A DNA stretch of 64,000 nucleotides from an uncultured Bacteroidia bacterium (GTDB taxonomy: Bacteria; Bacteroidota; Bacteroidia; Bacteroidales; ML635J-15): assembly GCA_902791865.1 (NCBI GenBank), contig CADAXK010000005.1, positions 1 through 64,000 of the forward strand. The letters run 5' to 3'. Of this stretch, positions 59,430 through 64,000 are shown in pieces; positions within the stretch are counted from its first letter, which is position 1; every line of letters begins with the position of its first letter. A program made the position numbers and the translations under genes. The notes beneath the pieces are model-generated. The model was not told the origin of the DNA and did no database searches. It worked only from the letters and a program-made list of their open reading frames with translations.

Positions 59430-62400
59430 TTATTTTGTCAACATAATCTTTCTGTTTGCAAAAAATGTAGAACTGCTTATTCTAACAATGTAAAGACCTT
59501 CAGGATACGAAGAAATGTCCATTGAATAATCAGCAGCACCGCTTACCTTAATAGAAGAAACCATTCTGCCAAGAGCATCGTACATCTCTACATCATAACC
59601 ATCAACGTCCTGCATATTTTCGAATGAGATATTCAGCAAACCAGACGTCGGGTTCGGGTAAACATCAATTGTGCCGTTGGCAGCCTCAAGATCCTCTATG
59701 TCGTTTTCCAAACACGAAACTGGTTCGATCGGCAAAGAAGTGTTGAACGATAACAGGTTGGTAGCAGAATACCAAACACCGTTCTTCTGTACCGACATGG
59801 TATTCAATCCGTCGTATGGTCTGTTTGTAACTACAGGAACAACAAATAAGTCATCGCTTACATCATCATTATTGTTGTCGGGATAGCTTACCTTGAAACC
59901 TACATGGAATGGACCCGGAACTTCAATAGGGCTATCAAATCTTACAAGAGCAGTCTGACCTGCAGACAAATCCCTTATATATACTTTCTTGCTTCCGAGT
60001 TCTTCGCCAGGCATACCATTGTCATCGTCCCACACACAGAAAGTTACTCTGGAATTAACTTCTCCGTATACCGACTGCGTAACTGGTACAAGCAAACCAC
60101 GAACTTGTGAGAAAGTATAAGTGTGGAAATAATCTGCGTAAGCTTTGATTTTCTTTCCGTTCTGTCCTGCATAATATCCCCATGTGCCAGCAACCGACTT
60201 TGCGCCCAACACATCACCAGTAGAAATATTGCTCAACGTATCGCAATATGATGGAACATGACCATTATATACACGCACGTAATTCTCCTTTGTAATAGAA
60301 GACGAACCACATGAATTAGAAACCAACAATGTCACGCTGTATATACCAGGAGTAGCATACAACACACCATTTATTGGAGAATATTCCGTAGTTGTACGAG
60401 GAGAACCGCCTTCAAAAGTCCACTGGGCATATGCAGGATTATTTGTCGAAAGGTTTTCAAACATTACAACATCGCCATAGGCAATTAACCTTTCGGAAGC
60501 GGTGAAATCAGCCTGTGGAGCCGCTGTACATGGATCAGCCTCTGATACTACGATATACATTTCCTTGGTTATCTCATCTGTACCGATATTATTTCCCACG
60601 GTCAACTTTACATTGTAGGATCCTGGAGTATTGTAAACAACTGAAGGATTCGGCTGATTGCTAATAGCAGGGCTACCGCCTTCAAATTCCCATGTCCATC
60701 TATAAGGATATGCTGTACTTAGGTCAACAAAATTTACAGTTTCACCCGGACGAATAAGGGTTTTGTTTGATGTAAAGTTTGCAACAGGACTTTCATCTGA
60801 TTCAGGAACAACTCTGATATAGTTTTCTTTCAATTCAATATCCTGAACACCATTAGTTTTACGGCACCTGAGTTCTACGTTGTACGTTCCTACTTCTGTA
60901 TATGCAATTACAGGAGGAATAGAATCGGAGCTATTTGCTGGTGTTCCACCATCGAAATGCCAAGCCCACTGGTCAAATGGTCCATTTTGCGACAGGTTTG
61001 TAAATCTAACTACACCACCTACTGGAATAACAGTTATGCTAGCCTCGAAATCGGCAATCGGCAATGTCGGATTGTTTTCTACAATTATGCAACCTTCGCA
61101 AACTTCCGAATCATAATCGCCATCAGCATTCTGGACATACAAGGTAACATTGTAAGTGCCAGGGGTGTTGTAGCAAATATTTGTAGGATTCTGCTGGGTA
61201 GAACTTACAGTTTCAGCACCTTGGAAAGTCCAAGTCCACGATGTTGGAGAACCCGAAGATCTATCGGTAAAGTTAATGCAGTCACCAATTGTAATGTTGT
61301 ACGACGAAGCAATAAATGCTGCTGTCAATTCGCCATTAGGATCTGGAGGAGGAACATCTCCGTTTTCATTAACAGTAATGTATGCGGTCTTAGTTTCCGA
61401 ATCTTCATCTGTTCCGTTTGACACTGTCAACGAAACATTGTAAGTACCTGCTGTTGAATATACAACGCTCGGATTTTGTGAAGTCGATGTACTTGGGTTT
61501 CCTCCGGGGAAAGACCACGACCATGAAGTCGGGTTTCCTGTAGAAGCGTCACGGAATGCAACGGTTCCGCCTATAGCCACTGTTGTCGGATTTGCTGTAA
61601 AATCAGCAGTGATTGTTGATGGGCTAGGCGGATCAGGTGTTCCAGAATTCGGATAACGACCAGGACAAGTTTCAGCACCAGTATTATTCGGGTCGAGCCA
61701 TGGTTTAAGTTGGTTTGCACTTGATGTACCACCATCTTCCCAATGCAGGTCGAAACGTCCATATACATCGTACAACATATTTGCAGAAGAAGAACAATTA
61801 TAATATGGTCCACCCGACAATGTTCCCATTACAAGTTTATTAGCATCTCTGAACAAAGGAGAACCAGAAGAACCACCCTCGGTAAAGCCGGTAGATGCAT
61901 TCCAAGTAGCCCTCCAGTGACCATTCTGCGTATTGGTCTGACCGAAAGTACTCAAAGTCAATTCACTTGTAACAATAGATATTTTTTTAATATCGCCACT
62001 AGGATGATGGATTCCTGTGGAATTCGGAGCTGCCACATCCGTTCTGTCCCAACCATTATAATAAGCACCTATTTGCTCTAGATTATCCTCTGTAGTATTA
62101 AGTAGGAGAAGCAAGAAATCGGTTCCAGATGCCTGAGCGCCAGAAGGCCTTGCTTTTATTTGGCAACCAGTAACGGTCTGATACTGCGGTTCCGATGTTG
62201 GATTTGTACAACCTGAAGCCTCAAAATTAAAGTAAAATTCCCATTGCCCAACAGAACTTGCAGCCTCAACACCACCACAATGGTCTGCGGTCAAGAAATA
62301 TGGAGTACCATCGTTAGAGGTATTGTTCACAAGTGTACCAGAACAGAAACCTCCACTCCAACCGCTAATTATAAATATTTCGGCTACTCCTTTCTTCTGA

Positions 62401-63053
62401 TCTTGCCAGTTTGCACCTGCAGGGCAATTTACATTAACCTCACAATCGTAAGACTCTCCAAAACCCGTTTCGCGTTTCTGTGCATAATACCCTACAAAAG
62501 CATCAACGCCACGATAGAAATACGAAAGAGCATCAATATTCAGAACTGGCTCTCCAACAACCGATGCAGGCTGTACATATTCCAAATACAAGGCATCACC
62601 TTGAATCATTTTCGGCGAATAGTAAGTGCCGAACTTTGGATTATTGCTTGCATCCACCTTTACGACCTGCTGTCTGTTCTCGTTATAAAGGAAAAGTTCT
62701 GCACCGTTAGGAATATAAAATTCCTCGCACATCACTTTCAAGGCCTTTGCTCCTTCGCACGATATACGAACACGCCATACCTTTGTGCCATCAGCAAGTA
62801 TGTCGGTAGTACCGCAATTGTCCATATTCATATTTACATCAATGATTCGTGCGACCTTGTACATTTCGCCATTTTTCTCGTCGGAGGCATCCTCATTCAT
62901 AATCTGAACCATATCGGGCGAAGCGACAACAACATTGTCAATTTCCGACAAAAGTTCCGAATGCTTAAAGCTAACTGGTTGATTCTGCGAATATACGGTT
63001 GCAGATACAAGCAATGCAGCTACACTTAAAACAAATAATACTATCTTCTTCAT
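59430..63053 (-). CDS. Secreted trypsin-like/lysyl-endopeptidase-type serine protease with five PKD domains and T9SS CTD
   Basis: 1207 residues with a signal peptide (1-22, cleavage after YSQ). A propeptide-like region reaches about 205. The chymotrypsin-fold protease (about 205-470) shows the triad H258 (FLTADHCGG), D312 (SGTDFLLLLL) and S396 (GGSSGSPLF). Five PKD-type repeats (about 475-905) each carry the WxF-GG and NPSVVYxTxGxYNVxLxV pattern. An adhesin-like module (about 915-1120) and a type A sorting domain (about 1130-1207, DVYPNPTSGLLNISF, VEMYDALGRMV, YPEGLYIVRISS) complete it. It is a probable cell-surface or secreted T9SS protease. Confidence 0.93.
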   Translation of the reverse strand: MKKIVLFVLSVAALLVSATVYSQNQPVSFKHSELLSEIDNVVVASPDMVQIMNEDASDEKNGEMYKVARIIDVNMNMDNCGTTDILADGTKVWRVRISCEGAKALKVMCEEFYIPNGAELFLYNENRQQVVKVDASNNPKFGTYYSPKMIQGDALYLEYVQPASVVGEPVLNIDALSYFYRGVDAFVGYYAQKRETGFGESYDCEVNVNCPAGANWQDQKKGVAEIFIISGWSGGFCSGTLVNNTSNDGTPYFLTADHCGGVEAASSVGQWEFYFNFEASGCTNPTSEPQYQTVTGCQIKARPSGAQASGTDFLLLLLNTTEDNLEQIGAYYNGWDRTDVAAPNSTGIHHPSGDIKKISIVTSELTLSTFGQTNTQNGHWRATWNASTGFTEGGSSGSPLFRDANKLVMGTLSGGPYYNCSSSANMLYDVYGRFDLHWEDGGTSSANQLKPWLDPNNTGAETCPGRYPNSGTPDPPSPSTITADFTANPTTVAIGGTVAFRDASTGNPTSWSWSFPGGNPSTSTSQNPSVVYSTAGTYNVSLTVSNGTDEDSETKTAYITVNENGDVPPPDPNGELTAAFIASSYNITIGDCINFTDRSSGSPTSWTWTFQGAETVSSTQQNPTNICYNTPGTYNVTLYVQNADGDYDSEVCEGCIIVENNPTLPIADFEASITVIPVGGVVRFTNLSQNGPFDQWAWHFDGGTPANSSDSIPPVIAYTEVGTYNVELRCRKTNGVQDIELKENYIRVVPESDESPVANFTSNKTLIRPGETVNFVDLSTAYPYRWTWEFEGGSPAISNQPNPSVVYNTPGSYNVKLTVGNNIGTDEITKEMYIVVSEADPCTAAPQADFTASERLIAYGDVVMFENLSTNNPAYAQWTFEGGSPRTTTEYSPINGVLYATPGIYSVTLLVSNSCGSSSITKENYVRVYNGHVPSYCDTLSNISTGDVLGAKSVAGTWGYYAGQNGKKIKAYADYFHTYTFSQVRGLLVPVTQSVYGEVNSRVTFCVWDDDNGMPGEELGSKKVYIRDLSAGQTALVRFDSPIEVPGPFHVGFKVSYPDNNNDDVSDDLFVVPVVTNRPYDGLNTMSVQKNGVWYSATNLLSFNTSLPIEPVSCLENDIEDLEAANGTIDVYPNPTSGLLNISFENMQDVDGYDVEMYDALGRMVSSIKVSGAADYSMDISSYPEGLYIVRISSSTFFANRKIMLTK

Positions 63054-63241
63054 TTTAATAACTTTTATGTTAGTAAAAAACGGTGCAATTTAAGAAAAAG
63101 TTTTTAAACATAATTCTTGATTGCTATTTTTTTCAACGATTTTTTTTGCAAAGGGTTGCCTCGTTGCTGCATTTTTTAACACACTTATTTTCAAAGACTT
63201 CTAACTGCATCACATTTTTTTTCATTTTTTAGGCAAAAAAA

Positions 63242-63272
63242 TTTGTCGAACCGATTTTTTGCTGTACTTTTG
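63242..63272 (+). promoter_or_regulatory. Promoter of tRNA-Lys
   Basis: -33 box TTTG (63242-63245), 19-bp gap, -7 box TACTTTTG (63265-63272). A textbook Bacteroidota promoter; the tRNA begins 24 bp after it. Confidence 0.85.
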
Positions 63273-63296
63273 CAGTCCCAAATATTTGGGAGGAAC

Positions 63297-63369
63297 GACC
63301 AATTAGCTCAGCAGGTAGAGCACCTGCCTTTTAAGCAGGGGGTCTGGGGTTCAAGTCCCCAATTGGTCA
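63297..63369 (+). tRNA. tRNA-Lys (TTT anticodon)
   Basis: 73-nt cloverleaf. Acceptor stem GACCAAT pairs with ATTGGTC plus discriminator A. D-arm GCTC-AGCAGGTA-GAGC, anticodon stem-loop CCTGC-CTTTTAA-GCAGG, and T-arm TGGGG-TTCAAGT-CCCCA. The anticodon TTT reads AAA and AAG. CCA is not encoded. Confidence 0.96.
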
Positions 63370-63370
63370 C

Positions 63371-63398
63371 AAAAAGCACGATGAAAGTCGTGCTTTTT
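63371..63398 (+). terminator. Terminator of tRNA-Lys
   Basis: An 11-pair stem AAAAAGCACGA with TCGTGCTTTTT and a six-base loop, followed by TTT. Confidence 0.9.
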
Positions 63399-63404
63399 TT
63401 TACA

Positions 63405-63432
63405 AAAAAGGAAGCCACAGGGCTTCCTTTTT
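63405..63432. terminator. Second terminator, shared with the TlpA-like gene
   Basis: AAAAAGGAAGCC (63405-63416) pairs with GGCTTCCTTTTT (63421-63432), four-base loop. It is symmetric, with A-run and T-run on the two sides, between convergent tRNA-Lys and the TlpA-like gene. Confidence 0.9.
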
Positions 63433-63453
63433 GCATATTTGAACCAATAACGG

Positions 63454-64000
63454 TTACTTTTCTAGTTTCTTTTTCATGCCATCAAGTAATGACTGAATTT
63501 CATTTATATCTTTCTCCATTTTGGATATTTCCTTCGAAAATTCGTCCAACTGCTGAATTTCCTTCATAGCATTCAATTGTGTCCTAAGCGTTACTAAAGC
63601 TTCCTCAAAAGATTTTACCGGACGAAAAATATACTTTTCCAAAGCCGACTCCAATGCTTCGCCACGGAGGTTCTTTGCTACTATAACACCATTGCCATCA
63701 ATGAGAAAGTTACATGGAATGCTGTTGACCTGATACTGTCGTCCTGCAATAGAATTCCAATATTGCAAATCGCTTACATTGGTCCATGTCAGCTTATCCG
63801 ATTCAATTGCTTTAGTCCAGTTTTCGGCAGACTTGTCAAGCGACACGCCATACACTGTAAAACCGTCTCCTGCCTGAAAATACTTGTCCTTATATGCATT
63901 GTATGCCTTTACAACATTCGGATTCTCCTTACGGCATGGTCCACACCACGATGCCCAAAAGTCAATAAGAACCATCTTGCCACGCAACGACGACAACTTT
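63454..64000 (-). CDS. TlpA/ResA-type thioredoxin-like protein, N terminus missing
   Basis: About 182 residues visible; the frame continues past the right edge (KLSSLRGKMVLIDFW), so the signal sequence and any N-terminal domain are missing. The redox motif WASWCGPCRKENP and the fold elements DGFTVYGVSLDKSAENW and YQVNSIPCNFLIDGNGVIVAKNLRGEALESAL are typical of AhpC/TSA-TlpA-like thiol-disulfide reductases. The C terminus (about 120-180 of the visible part) adds a charged coiled coil (EFSKEISKMEKDINEIQSLL). Such Bacteroidota proteins often carry an N-terminal DUF4369 domain, which cannot be seen here. Confidence 0.88.
   Translation of the reverse strand, partial: KLSSLRGKMVLIDFWASWCGPCRKENPNVVKAYNAYKDKYFQAGDGFTVYGVSLDKSAENWTKAIESDKLTWTNVSDLQYWNSIAGRQYQVNSIPCNFLIDGNGVIVAKNLRGEALESALEKYIFRPVKSFEEALVTLRTQLNAMKEIQQLDEFSKEISKMEKDINEIQSLLDGMKKKLEK

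Overview
The window comes from a Bacteroidota genome, most probably an uncultured member of the order Bacteroidales. Three lines of evidence support this: C-terminal type IX secretion (T9SS) sorting domains, Bacteroidota promoter elements (the -7 box TAnnTTTG precedes about twenty genes), and family content such as a GH92 mannosidase, FISUMP, CarboxypepD-reg and YCF48-like secreted proteins. Base composition is moderately AT-rich. There is no rRNA, no CRISPR array, no transposase, and no phage or plasmid replication gene.

Layout. 1-6.4 kb: three large related secreted fibronectin/Ig-type proteins on the minus strand, the first running off the left edge. 6.9-15.4 kb: mostly housekeeping genes on the minus strand (tRNA-Gln, sugar transferase, M13 peptidase, plsY, smpB, a Yip1-like protein, a TMTC-like TPR glycosyltransferase). 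15.5-28.5 kb: an accessory stretch, all on the plus strand. It holds small orphan lipoproteins and membrane proteins, a FISUMP protein, two toxin-antitoxin modules (RelB/DinJ plus PIN, and an orphan small protein plus PemK/MazF), and many dispersed intergenic repeats. 28.6-32.2 kb: a tight plus-strand operon for nucleotide and folate metabolism (bifunctional nuclease, nucleoside permease, acidic protein, thyA, folA). 32.4-39 kb: kdsA, gpsA-galE, a lipoprotein and a GH92 mannosidase. 39.2-46.4 kb: an AAA ATPase bracketed by palindromes, a giant NtrY-like sensor kinase coupled to rlmH, and rhuM. 46.7-53.7 kb: acyl-CoA synthetase, a mini FGE-like protein, PBP4, a T9SS cargo protein and cinA. 53.7-64 kb: a lipoprotein, a VapBC-like PIN module, a YCF48-like T9SS cargo, an iron/cobalamin-type ABC importer, a 1207-residue secreted serine protease with PKD repeats, tRNA-Lys and a truncated TlpA-like thioredoxin.

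The most striking non-textbook signals concern how accessory genes and repeats are embedded. (1) Accessory genes sit between a functional copy of a neighbour's 5' end and a second partial copy of that 5' end: rhuM next to rlmH (exact 65-bp direct repeat), the lipoprotein plus PIN module next to cinA (85-bp diverged repeat), and the RelB-PIN module between two DUF805 paralogues that share their leader and first codons. (2) Several families of short dispersed repeats are read as protein. One encodes the hydrophobic core of two signal peptides, several supply the last codons and stop codon of genes, and a palindromic repeat of the HPEPVEG type is inserted in frame inside CinA. (3) A terminator hairpin downstream of the protease gene carries the -7 promoter box of the following ABC operon in its loop.

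All family assignments were made by reading translated motifs, without database searches. The systems named here are known families. The possibly new elements are the insertion pattern, the repeat-derived peptides, the orphan antitoxin partners and the internal sorting-domain-like module of the FISUMP protein.
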